From positions 1 through 9,652 of the forward strand of contig CABRZK010000076.1 in NCBI GenBank assembly GCA_902475415.1: DNA of 9,652 bases, read 5' to 3'. The stretch is from an uncultured Eubacterium sp. GTDB lineage: Bacteria; Bacillota; Clostridia; Lachnospirales; Lachnospiraceae. A program made the position numbers and the translations under genes. Shown one piece after another: positions 1-7,600 of this stretch. Under the pieces are notes generated by a model, which ran no database searches, had not been told where the DNA came from, and was given only the letters and a program-made list of their open reading frames with translations. Position 1 is the first letter of the stretch, and each line of letters begins with the position of its first letter.

Positions 1-492
1 AAGATCGCGAACCATGCGGCGAATAACAAGTAACTGCTGCGCATCTTTCTGACCAAAGTATGCACGGTCCGGCTGTACGATATTAAATAATTTACTTACA
101 ACAGTACAAACACCACGAAAATGAACCGGACGGCTTAAACCGCAAAGTTCTTCTGTCAGAACAGTCATATCTACAAAAGAGCTGAATCCGTCATGATACA
201 TTTCTTCCGGTTCCGGATGAAAGATCAGATCAGCGCCAAGGCTCTCACAGAATTTGCTGTCTTTTTCCAGATCTCTCGGGTAGCTTTCCAGATCCTCTGT
301 CGGTCCGAACTGCATCGGATTCACGAAAATGCTGACAACTACTTTATCATTCTGTTCGCCTGCTTTTGTGATCAGACTGCCATGTCCTTCATGAAGATAA
401 CCCATGGTTGGTACAAAACCAACGGTTTTTCCTTCTTTTTTCCATCCTGCTACAATATCTCTTACTTCTTTTACTGTTGTTACAACCTGCAT
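1..492 (-). CDS. panC: Pantothenate synthetase (pantoate--beta-alanine ligase), N-terminal part, cut by left edge
   Basis: PanC joins pantoate and beta-alanine with ATP, via a pantoyl-adenylate, to make pantothenate in the cytoplasm. The 164 visible codons cover a little over half of the usual 280 or so residues. The seen motifs are diagnostic: PTMGYLHEGH at 28-37 (the HIGH-type nucleotide-binding motif of this family), FVNPMQFGPTED at 56-67, YPRD at 71-74, RPVHFRGV at 121-128 and YFGQKDAQQ at 145-153. The ATG at 490-492 is supported by GAGGAG at 500-505, with 7 nt between. The gene lies 157 bp downstream of panB on the same strand, so it is the third gene of the pan operon, perhaps with its own secondary promoter in the gap. 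The reading frame is open up to base 1. The C-terminal KMSKS-type loop and any following panD lie outside the window. Confidence 0.97.
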   Translation of the reverse strand, partial: MQVVTTVKEVRDIVAGWKKEGKTVGFVPTMGYLHEGHGSLITKAGEQNDKVVVSIFVNPMQFGPTEDLESYPRDLEKDSKFCESLGADLIFHPEPEEMYHDGFSSFVDMTVLTEELCGLSRPVHFRGVCTVVSKLFNIVQPDRAYFGQKDAQQLLVIRRMVRDL

Positions 493-549
493 CTTTATTC
501 TCCTCTATCCTTGTTTTTCGACTTTCATTTTTGCTTTTTTCTTCTTTTC

Positions 550-578
550 TCTATACATCTGTATGAAATCAAAAGCAA
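550..578 (-). promoter_or_regulatory. Possible secondary promoter for panC
   Basis: On the minus strand TTGCTT (573-578) and TATAGA (550-555) are separated by 17 bp, giving a start near 543 and a leader of about 50 nt before panC. Each hexamer matches the sigma-A consensus only partly, and this AT-rich stretch could give such a match by chance. Confidence 0.3.
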
Positions 579-599
579 ACACTACATATATTAACTTTG

Positions 600-630
600 A
601 CAATCAGCTAACACTGTTAGTCTGTTTTGT
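600..630 (-). repeat. Bulged hairpin just downstream of panB
   Basis: Read as minus-strand RNA, the inner helix CUAAC/GUUAG closes a 3-nt loop. It is followed outward by a bulged A, a CAG/CUG helix, a small internal loop and ACAA/UUGU. No uridine run follows, so it is not a normal intrinsic terminator. It could slow a 3' exonuclease or be a processing site between panB and panC. It has bulged adenosines like the Pan hairpins in the operon leader, but helix lengths and flanking bases differ. Confidence 0.35.
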
Positions 631-649
631 TCTTAATATAATTTTTCAA

Positions 650-1459
650 TCACTTCATCTGAAATCGCGTATGTATGTCCTGCGCCGGGAAAGTTCCTGC
701 TTTAACCTCTGCAGAATAATCCGCAAAAGCCTGTTTCATGATCTCACCGACTTCTGCGAAACGTTTGACAAACTTCGGTGTAAAATCAGAAAACATACCA
801 AGCATATCCTGATTGACCAAAACCTGTCCGTCACATCCTGCACCAGCTCCGATTCCGATGGTCGGAATGGAAACTGTCTTTGTGATTACTTCCGCAAGTT
901 TCGCCGGAACACACTCCATAACAAGCATAGAAGCGCCTGCTGCTTCCACTTTTTTCGCATCCTCTACCAGCTGACGGGCTGCCTCCTCGCTCTTGCCCTG
1001 TACCTTAAATCCACCAAATGCATTGATGGACTGCGGTGTCAGTCCGATATGTGCACATACCGGAATATCTGCTGCTACGATTGCCTCAATCTGCGGGCAC
1101 ACTCTCGCGCCGCCTTCCAGCTTGACACCGTGGGCATGTCCATCTTTCATCAGACGGCCTGCATTTACCACAGCGTCATAAACGGAAGTCTGATAAGACA
1201 TAAACGGCATATCAGCCAGAACAAAGGCATTTTTCGCTCCTCTGCTGACAGCTGCCGTATGAGCGATCATATCTTCCATCGTAACCGGCAATGTATTTTC
1301 ATATCCCAGCATTGTATTTCCCAGGGAATCACCGATCAGCAAAATCTCAATTCCTGCTTCGTCCATGAGTTTCGCCATGGAATAATCATAACAGGTGAGC
1401 ATTGTGATCTTATCCCCGTTCTCTTTCTGTTTTTTTAACGTAGAAACTGTTGTTTTCAT
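650..1459 (-). CDS. panB: Ketopantoate hydroxymethyltransferase (3-methyl-2-oxobutanoate hydroxymethyltransferase)
   Basis: PanB transfers a one-carbon unit from 5,10-methylene-tetrahydrofolate to 2-oxoisovalerate, giving ketopantoate, the first committed step to pantothenate. The 269 residues match the normal family length. Visible family features are the metal ligands D44 (IGDSLG), D83 (LADMPF) and E115 (VKLEGG), the catalytic-type glutamate E182 in MECVP, HIGLTPQS at 137-144 and IGIGAG at 201-206, all in TIM-barrel order. The ATG overlaps the stop of the preceding reductase gene by 4 bases (ATGA), indicating translational coupling. An AAGGA lies 10 nt upstream (1470-1474). The stop is TGA at 650-652. 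Nothing suggests damage. Confidence 0.98.
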   Translation of the reverse strand: MKTTVSTLKKQKENGDKITMLTCYDYSMAKLMDEAGIEILLIGDSLGNTMLGYENTLPVTMEDMIAHTAAVSRGAKNAFVLADMPFMSYQTSVYDAVVNAGRLMKDGHAHGVKLEGGARVCPQIEAIVAADIPVCAHIGLTPQSINAFGGFKVQGKSEEAARQLVEDAKKVEAAGASMLVMECVPAKLAEVITKTVSIPTIGIGAGAGCDGQVLVNQDMLGMFSDFTPKFVKRFAEVGEIMKQAFADYSAEVKAGTFPAQDIHTRFQMK

Positions 1460-2298
1460 GAATTGATAATCCTTTCCATCTCAGAATAATCCCGCTCCGG
1501 ATGTTTCATTTTTGCAACCTTCAATACTTCCTGTGACAGATCCTGATAAATTTTCAGTTCCTGTCCGGAAAGGTTGTCTAAATGATCCAAAACCGTAGAC
1601 AAGTCATTTCGTTCAATCGGACCTGTCAGAGCCCCGACCGGTCTGTACTGAACAATGTTTTCCGTATTTCCCATCATCAGCGGAGATAAGGCGCGGTGTG
1701 CATTAGCTGCTGAAAAACCGCAGTCCCGCAGCATTTCCTCGCACATATTTGCCAGCCCCACATACAGATTGCTGACCATGGCTGCCGCCGCATGATAACG
1801 TACTTTGTCTTCCCGTGAAATCACCTCCACCGGATTTCCAAAACTTTCAAAAAGTTTCAAAAACCAGTTCAGATACTTCGGATGACCCTCAATGGTAAAA
1901 AATGCCTGTGAGAGTACCTTATAAGATTCATACTTATCATTAATGGCGAAAAGCGGATGGATAGAGTATCCAAAAGCGTGATAACGCTCAATATCCGAAA
2001 AGACAGCGGAACTTAATGAACCACTGAAATGACTTATAATCTTATTCTGAATCGGAAGCATTTTTAACTGTTCCCACATTGGAGCAATCGCCGAATCCGG
2101 GATTGCCACAAAAAGGACATCACTGTCCTCTACCAGATGTCTCAAATTCATGTACTGTCTGGTATTTGTAAAATCTGCTGCTTCTCTGGATGACTGCGGA
2201 TTGCGACTGAAGTATCCCGTCACCCGTTCGCCGCGCTCGGTTAGATATTTTCCCAGCGAAAAACCTACTTTCCCTGCGCCAATAAATCCAATATTCAT
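1456..2298 (-). CDS. panG: DUF2520 Rossmann-fold reductase, probable ketopantoate reductase PanG
   Basis: This gene is predicted to reduce ketopantoate to pantoate with NADPH, the step between PanB and PanC. The 280-residue protein starts with a Rossmann motif, GAGKVG at 7-12. An SR pair (31-32) after the second strand suits NADPH. DUF2520-type motifs follow: SHFSG (89-93), SIHPLFA (112-118), YHAAAAMVSN (168-177) and LTGPIERND (224-232). It is distinct from classical PanE and IlvC. From memory, PanG was described in Francisella as a new ketopantoate reductase with homologues in Enterococcus faecalis and Clostridioides difficile. Position as first gene of the pan operon, overlapping panB by ATGA, supports the same role here. 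The ATG at 2296-2298 is preferred because GGAGGG (2305-2310) is 6 nt upstream. The ATG two codons earlier directly abuts that site. The function is inferred from family and context; other oxidoreductase substrates are possible. Confidence 0.85.
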   Translation of the reverse strand: MNIGFIGAGKVGFSLGKYLTERGERVTGYFSRNPQSSREAADFTNTRQYMNLRHLVEDSDVLFVAIPDSAIAPMWEQLKMLPIQNKIISHFSGSLSSAVFSDIERYHAFGYSIHPLFAINDKYESYKVLSQAFFTIEGHPKYLNWFLKLFESFGNPVEVISREDKVRYHAAAAMVSNLYVGLANMCEEMLRDCGFSAANAHRALSPLMMGNTENIVQYRPVGALTGPIERNDLSTVLDHLDNLSGQELKIYQDLSQEVLKVAKMKHPERDYSEMERIINS

Positions 2299-2302
2299 AA
2301 GC

Positions 2303-2328
2303 ATCCCTCCATTTCTTCATGGCGGGAC
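2303..2328 (-). promoter_or_regulatory. Shine-Dalgarno-sequestering hairpin before panG
   Basis: In the minus-strand RNA, GUCCC-side bases 2324-2328 pair with the GGG of the ribosome binding site and the two bases after it. A G-A mismatch follows, then CCAU (2319-2322) pairs with AUGG (2309-2312), around the loop GAAGAA. About nine pairs thus bury GGAGGG, the only good ribosome binding site of panG. It begins 3 nt after the second Pan-type hairpin, a layout suited to translational control by that element. Pairing was read by eye; no free energy was calculated. Confidence 0.55.
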
Positions 2329-2331
2329 AGT

Positions 2332-2411
2332 GAGTCTTGTTTGCTCCTGCAATACAAGCTCCGTTTCAAAATAATAAATACAAGGTATCGTTTCCTTTCG
2401 GAATACCATCC
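2332..2411 (-). promoter_or_regulatory. Tandem Pan RNA motif (two double-bulge hairpins) in the pan operon leader
   Basis: Two minus-strand hairpins share one plan. The second (2332-2361) has outer helix GAG/CUC, a 3'-side bulged A, a 5-bp helix CUUGU/ACAAG, a 5'-side bulged A, an inner helix UUGC/GCAA and loop AGGA. The first (2384-2411) has outer GG/CC, a 3'-side bulged A, a 5-bp helix AUGGU/ACGAU with a central G-G mismatch, a 5'-side bulged A, inner UUCC/GGAA and loop GAAA. Helix lengths from the middle inward, loop size and both bulge positions are identical. From memory, the Pan motif is a stem-loop with two conserved bulged adenosines, usually in tandem, found only before panB/panC/panD operons. 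The predicted transcript starts within 1-2 nt of the first hairpin. The ligand or partner is unknown to me. Confidence 0.8.
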
Positions 2412-2442
2412 GCCCGACATTATACCACCGCGAATGGTATTC
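2401..2442. repeat. 13-bp inverted repeat centred on the pan promoter -10 box
   Basis: GAATACCATCCGC (2401-2413) and GCGAATGGTATTC (2430-2442) are inverted copies with 12 of 13 positions matching, separated by 16 bp. The midpoint, 2421.5, is exactly the midpoint of the -10 hexamer. One arm lies between the -35 and -10 boxes and the other around the transcription start, a typical place for a dimeric repressor. The downstream arm also overlaps the 5' strand of the first Pan hairpin. It lacks a following T-run, so it is not a terminator for the upstream gene. Confidence 0.6.
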
Positions 2443-2447
2443 GTAAA
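2419..2447 (-). promoter_or_regulatory. Promoter of the panG-panB-panC operon
   Basis: On the minus strand TTTACG (2442-2447) and a perfect TATAAT (2419-2424) are spaced by 17 bp. The start is expected near 2411-2413, giving a leader of about 115 nt before the panG ATG. The -35 box sits 6 bp beyond the stop codon of the preceding TPR-like gene, so the pan operon should be a separate transcription unit, although no terminator separates the two. Confidence 0.75.
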
Positions 2448-2453
2448 GGATTT

Positions 2454-3266
2454 TTAGGAATACATCTTTTCGTATTCCGAAATCCAGCGGGAACGCACCT
2501 CTTCTTCCCTGCTTTTCCAGTTAAAAGCATGGTTCGCATCCGAAATTTTACGGCGTTCCTCATAGTACTGCTCCTGGTCAGACACATCAGTAAAATGCGA
2601 AAACGCCTCTTTCATCGTTCCAAAATGAATCTCCGGGGCCGCATCCTCCATCTGCTCTTCCTCTGAATTATAATTCATTGCATACAGATAACACAGCTTG
2701 GAACGCTCATCCCTGGATTTCTGATACGCCTTTGAAAACATGCGGGCAGCCTCTGAGAAAAGAAACAGCCTGGCATATGTCACACCCAGGTTATGCATGA
2801 TATGCCCCTGCAGCTCCTCCGTCATCTGAGCCATATATTCCGGCTGCAGCAGTTCCAGATAACCATAAGCAGCATACCGATACCGTTTTTGCTCCAGATA
2901 ATGATCCGCTCGCATTTTGCGCCGTTCCATCGGATTCTTTCCCCGGATCCGCTCCATCATCTGCTCCAGGCTCTGCAGTTCACTGCCCGAATAATAGCCG
3001 GAAGCCGCAAAAATCAGCTCCGCACAGGCATACACATCCTTCTTTCTCTGGTACAGATGCTGCACCTGTGATGCAAGTTCTTCTGCGTGTAAGCCATCCT
3101 TCAGCCAGACAAACAGCTCTCTTCCAATCCAGTTCTCATCCAGCAGAAACAGATGTGATTCCATGGCATAACACAATTCCTCCATCGTCTCAATCTGCAG
3201 AGCCAGCGTTTCCAGATACAGCGGATATGCAGCCTTTTCATATGTACATAATTTTAAAGCACCCAT
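2454..3266 (-). CDS. TPR-like helical protein of unknown function
   Basis: This 270-residue protein is not from a family I can name with certainty. It is almost wholly helical, with no signal peptide or membrane segment, so probably cytoplasmic. Two stretches look like tetratricopeptide units: about 115-141 (alternating A/Y/L positions, YAAYGYLELL) and about 154-184 (HNLGVTYARLFLFSEAARMFSKAY). The C-terminal third is highly charged, with an acidic run near 202-208. It is the last gene of an operon with the DUF5716-like and DUF5717-like genes, 55 bp after the former with no terminator between. ATG at 3264-3266 is supported by GAGAGG at 3272-3277. Co-occurrence suggests it is an adaptor or scaffold for the other two; that is inference. 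The stop is TAA at 2454-2456. Confidence 0.85.
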   Translation of the reverse strand: MGALKLCTYEKAAYPLYLETLALQIETMEELCYAMESHLFLLDENWIGRELFVWLKDGLHAEELASQVQHLYQRKKDVYACAELIFAASGYYSGSELQSLEQMMERIRGKNPMERRKMRADHYLEQKRYRYAAYGYLELLQPEYMAQMTEELQGHIMHNLGVTYARLFLFSEAARMFSKAYQKSRDERSKLCYLYAMNYNSEEEQMEDAAPEIHFGTMKEAFSHFTDVSDQEQYYEERRKISDANHAFNWKSREEEVRSRWISEYEKMYS

Positions 3267-3321
3267 ACTGACCTCTCTTCATCAATTGCAACAGCTTCCC
3301 AACTTTCTCCTGTTACCTTTT

Positions 3322-4599
3322 TTATTTTCTATGTTCACGATATCCCGTTTTCTTATCCTCTGTATCAAAAACAACCGGCACCGTCCATGTCTTTCCGGTT
3401 GATTCAAAAAAACTTCCAAACCCCGTATCTGAAATGTGCACTTCGGCACGTCTTCCGTCAAGTGCTCGTGCCTGCACCCAGAAACGAATCGTTCTGACCG
3501 GACGCTCCGGCAGATCTGTCAGACTAAAACTCTGCCGGCGACGGTTTCCATGACCGATTTCTCCAATCTCAAATACGATCTCTGGCGTGCCATCATACAA
3601 AAGCTCATACGCCGGAGGCTCATAATCCCAGTTTCTGCCTGCCTCCAGAAGCCGCAGCAATGCTGGACTGCCTTCCTTTTGTATCTGCAGAAAAATCTCT
3701 CCCTGAGTCTTATATTCACACTGATAGAAAAAGCCCCAGTCCGGACAGGAACTGTAGCGGTATGCGCCATAGCATGCCCCTTTGGTAAACAGATTTTTCC
3801 CAAGGAATACCCGTTTATTCGTACCAAGTACCCGCAGTGACTCCTTCAGCCATCCGCCGTCAAAACCATCTCCCACAAAATAAACCGCAGAAATCATATG
3901 ATTGGAGAATGCCTGCCGGATGATATTCGCAAAAAACTCATCCCGCACCGGGGAATCCGGTAATACATGTGCAGGCACTTCCCAGCACTTCTGCTCCGCC
4001 GTCACCATCTGCAGATTTCTTCCTCCTTTGCGGTGCAGCAGATAAAAAGACACCTTCTTTTCCGAAAAATCAAAAAGTGCGACCTCATGTTGCCAGATCA
4101 CCGCATCCTGATGATAGGTATGTGCAAAAAAACTCTCTCCATGATCCATCAGGAAAAAAGCATCTTCCGACAGTTCCATCTCTTTCCGGATCTGATCAAA
4201 AAGAGAAAAGACATCCTCCGTAAGTTCCGGAATTGTAATCCCCAGACAGATCTGCGCCGTATCCGTGCCCGCTCCAAAGCGGCTTTTCAGACGGATCAGG
4301 CGTTGCAGGAACTGCCGGAGTAACCCCTCATAAAAATTGCTTTCCTCTCCAAGCTCAGCCAGTGCTTTCTGATACAGATCATCAAAAAACTCTCCCTGGG
4401 GCTGCTCCTTCCGCCGGAGTGCTTCCTCGCCATAAAAAGCTTTTCCCATATTTGACAGATAGATTGCCAACGGTATCTCGTAACGTTCCTCACCGCCAAC
4501 GGCAATGGTTTCCGGCTCTTTCATACCGGCTGCATACATCGTTACCATCGCCTGAATATCCGTCAGATCTATTCCGATATATATTTTTTTCTGTTCCAC
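3322..4599 (-). CDS. Degenerate Hsp70/actin-fold protein (DUF5716-like)
   Basis: This 425-residue protein resembles a short Hsp70 nucleotide-binding domain. The phosphate-1 strand is IYIGIDLTDIQAMV (6-19), where DnaK has GIDLGTTNS. A GITIPELTEDV segment (120-130) and MDHGESFFAHTY (151-162) fit the DnaK regions around VPAYF and NEPTAAALAY. An adenosine-type motif, VYFVGDGFDGGW (239-250), is followed by TKGACYGA (272-279). Phosphate-2, normally DLGGGTFD, is here FDFSEKKVSF (176-185), lacking the glycines. ATP hydrolysis is therefore doubtful. Residues 290-425 are beta-rich, with a DTGFGSFF segment (391-398), not a classical Hsp70 peptide-binding domain. The start is GTG (4597-4599). I recall this family as DUF5716; function unknown. 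It lies 6 bp after the large gene and is probably translated by coupling. A role in protein assembly with its neighbours is a guess. Confidence 0.85.
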   Translation of the reverse strand: MEQKKIYIGIDLTDIQAMVTMYAAGMKEPETIAVGGEERYEIPLAIYLSNMGKAFYGEEALRRKEQPQGEFFDDLYQKALAELGEESNFYEGLLRQFLQRLIRLKSRFGAGTDTAQICLGITIPELTEDVFSLFDQIRKEMELSEDAFFLMDHGESFFAHTYHQDAVIWQHEVALFDFSEKKVSFYLLHRKGGRNLQMVTAEQKCWEVPAHVLPDSPVRDEFFANIIRQAFSNHMISAVYFVGDGFDGGWLKESLRVLGTNKRVFLGKNLFTKGACYGAYRYSSCPDWGFFYQCEYKTQGEIFLQIQKEGSPALLRLLEAGRNWDYEPPAYELLYDGTPEIVFEIGEIGHGNRRRQSFSLTDLPERPVRTIRFWVQARALDGRRAEVHISDTGFGSFFESTGKTWTVPVVFDTEDKKTGYREHRK

Positions 4600-4614
4600 G
4601 TTTTTCTACTCCTC
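4600..4614 (-). promoter_or_regulatory. Ribosome binding site inside the end of the upstream gene, before a GTG start
   Basis: The last two glutamate codons of the 1030-residue gene, GAG GAG (4609-4614), form the Shine-Dalgarno for the next gene. The TAG stop follows at 4606-4608 and GTG comes 9 nt after the GAGGAG. No other AUG or ribosome binding site is better placed. This makes translational coupling of the two proteins very likely. Confidence 0.7.
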
Positions 4615-7600
4615 TACCGGCTGAAATAATACATCTGCCAGATCCGTCAGTTCCGCATACTGATAATCCAGTCTGGCATCCCGTTTCTGAGCCAGAATTC
4701 CCAGTTTTCCCATGCGGGTATCCTGCCATTTTTCGAAATCAGCTGAATCTGTCCTTCCACGTTCTACACAGTTTCCATCCCTGTTCTGAATCTCATAGGT
4801 TTCCGGTTCCAGAATCAGGTCTCTGCATGTAAAACTATAGATTCCTGGCAGCACTTCCCTGGCTGTCACTACTTTCCGCAAAGCATTCTGATGTCCCAGA
4901 CGAACCAGCTGCAGATATTGTCCCGGATCACTGACACAGGTAATCGTTTTCTGTGCATACAGCAGGTACTTCCGCTGTAAGCGTTCCGGCAACTTTTGAT
5001 AAAAATCAAAAAAGCAATTTTCAAGTACAAACATCTTCAGTACCTGCTCCGCCCGTTCACAGTAAACATCCTCTGGGCTCTCCGCATAAGCTCTTAAAAA
5101 AGCCGCAGCACATACATTCTGTCTGCATACTTTTCGCGCCATACGCCTTCCAATATATCCTCGCGCTGCCTCCGGCAGCTTTGTCTCATCCCGCATATAC
5201 TTCCAGGAAAACCAGACCGCATAAGCCTGTAAAATCAGCTCATCCGTATCCTTCTGCAGCAGATCTTCGAAGATTTTCTCATGATCCGGGGCAAATTCGC
5301 CGGTAAAAAGCATATGGAGCATTAACTTTTCTTCATACTCAGTGACATCTTTTTTCTGATTTTTCGCTTGCCAGATACATTCTGCCAGAACTGCAATCGG
5401 CGCCGCAAAGGTCTCCAGCCGTTCCGGCAGCGATAATTGCATCCTGCCTGATTTCTGATCTGTCACCGACGCTTTCTGATCTGCCTGCGTCTGGAAAACA
5501 TGACTTCCCGACATCATTTTTTTCAAATGAAACTGATCCTGCGCCGTGTAAAGCGTACCGGACGCACTTTCATATAAAATCACAAACGGCTTTCTGGTCA
5601 GATTTACATAACTTCCCTTTTCATATACCGGGGACTTCTGTATCTCCGCAATTCCATCCTGTAACACATGAATCCCCGTCATCTCTGCATGCAGCACCCG
5701 AATCCGGTAACAGTTCTCCGCGTTCCCGCACCACTGCTCCCATTCCCCCTTCGGGGTCTGTCTCCTGACCTCTTCATAAATGACAGCCAGATCCTCATTC
5801 ATATGTCCCTGGGCCAGTTCCTGCTTTGCAAAATTGCGCAGCAACACCAGATAAGACTGCCAGCTGTCACCGATCCGACTTCGGTTTTTCACCAGATATG
5901 CATAAAACATGGCCTTTCTTCTGGCCGGCAGCGAACTGTTTCTGGAAAAATAGCGCAAAATTTCTTCTGGCAGCATACCATCTGCCTTATTCCAGGAAAG
6001 CATATACGCCTCATACAGACCGGCAATCTTCAGATGCTGTGTTACACCTTTCTGAAACCACGGGAAATACGCTGTTCCATAACGGTTGCATTTGATCAGA
6101 TACATACAGATCACCTTCACAGCATTACTGTCTGCCACTAATCGATAGCAACGGCACAGCAACTGAAAATAAACTGCATCAAAGGTCTTTACCGACTGCA
6201 TTAGTGTAAACAGACGATTTCCAATCTGTGCTGTCAGGCGACCATGTTTCATCATCCAGAACAGCAGACGCCGCTCAAAATCGTCAAATTGAAACAACAA
6301 TTCCGGATGATTCTCCAGTATTCTTGCTGCTTCATCATAAAAGACCGGACTCGCACTTCCCGTCATCATATATTTCCGGATCCATTGATACTTGCGCTCC
6401 GGATTGCGCAGCAACGCCTCATCAATATGAAGCAGAATCCACACAAGCACCGGATGAGACGGATACTTCAGATAAATCTCCCGAATCCGTTTCGTCACAT
6501 CACGGATATACGAAGGAGTCTCTCCCAGGGTGGTCAGATACAGATAAAATGCACTGAGAGGTGTCCGCTGATTCTGAATCATCCGCGCCACTTTTTTTGA
6601 CAGCAGTTCTGCCTCATCCTTCTGTTCACAGCAAAGATCCACGTACATTCGGTACAGCAGCAGCCATTCATTTTTGCCATCCAGCTTCTCCGCCTGGCTG
6701 ATTAACTGTTCCATCTCTTCCTGCCATTCATCCCGGCTGACCTGTTCCCTGCGATAATCCAGATATAGTCGTTCCATCTGCGCACGGAGTTTATGGTTCT
6801 TCCAACTCTTTGACTTTTCTCTTCCAGTCTCAGCCTCAGAAACAGTAAGCTCCACATCCACAGTCTGAAACGCCGTTTTCAGAGAAATTCTGGCAAAATT
6901 TCTGCCCGCATGCAACATTCCTGGCAAAATCTGATAGGAAAGTTCTGCATGCTTTCCAACAAAATCGTAAGTCCAAATCTGATGCTTCTCCAGGCGGATA
7001 AAATCCGCATCGCAGGAAGCATCAATCAAAATATAACCCCATTCACTCTTTTCGATATCCAGAAAATCCGTCTGTATCCTGCTCTCTGTATGATACTCAC
7101 GCTGCGGACGGGCCACCGTGATCGTACTCCGCTTCTTCTTGCCACATCCGATCAGAAATTCCTCCATCTCATGCGCCCCGTGCCCATGCTGCGTCAGTCC
7201 GCGATATAACAGTCTCTGAAAACCAGTGTCATGATGCAGCACATTGACAAAATATGGTGATTTAAAAATCTGAAGCGCCTCATCCCAGCTGAGTTTACAC
7301 AAATTTGTAAAATCATTTAACGTCTTGATCCGGCCAATGGAGGAAGGCAGATAATGTCTCGAGATATCCGCCCGAAATGGCAGCTGATATTCCCCCACAT
7401 TACTGGTGATCACAAAAATTCCACGATCTGTCATACCTTCCGTCATAGCATCTGCATGATATTGAAACCGGATCTGAATCTCCGTACCATGAAATTCCCT
7501 GGTCTCACAGGTTACGTGCGGATTTTCACAGGACACAATGCCTCGCACTTCCTGATCTGAGCTGCTATGAAAGGCAAAAGTTCCCTCAAACACCTCATTC

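Larger units (their letters stand above)
493..649. other. panB-panC intergenic gap, T-rich on the plus strand
   Basis: These 157 bp hold no credible gene. On the coding (minus) strand the sequence is A/G-rich next to panC. It contains one bulged hairpin close to the panB stop and a possible weak promoter, both listed separately. I see no U-tract-backed terminator, so read-through from panB into panC is likely. Such a wide gap is unusual compared with the 4-bp overlap of the two genes upstream. Confidence 0.6.

Noticed and set aside
600..630. A third Pan motif upstream of panC
   Set aside because: It has bulged adenosines on both sides, but the helix between the bulges is 3 bp rather than 5, the loop is 3 nt, and bases next to the bulges differ from both leader hairpins. 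Kept only as an unassigned hairpin.
404..1438. A 344-codon plus-strand open frame opposite panB and the start of panC
   Set aside because: Its translation is rich in Cys, His, Ser and Phe with no domain pattern, and the opposite strand encodes full PanB and PanC motifs. It also lacks a clear ribosome binding site. It is an antisense shadow.
2120..2320. A 66-codon minus-strand frame starting inside the panG leader
   Set aside because: It overlaps panG out of frame, has no ribosome binding site before its ATG (preceded by C-rich sequence), and its translation shows no family features.
2332..2361. CsrA-type site, because the hairpin loop shows GGA and the ribosome binding site also contains GGA
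   Set aside because: The bulged architecture and the tandem copy, whose loop is GAAA, fit the Pan motif far better, and no CsrA partner gene is in the window.
2401..2442. Intrinsic terminator for the upstream TPR-like gene
   Set aside because: The stem is long, but no T-run follows on the minus strand and a strong promoter lies inside it.
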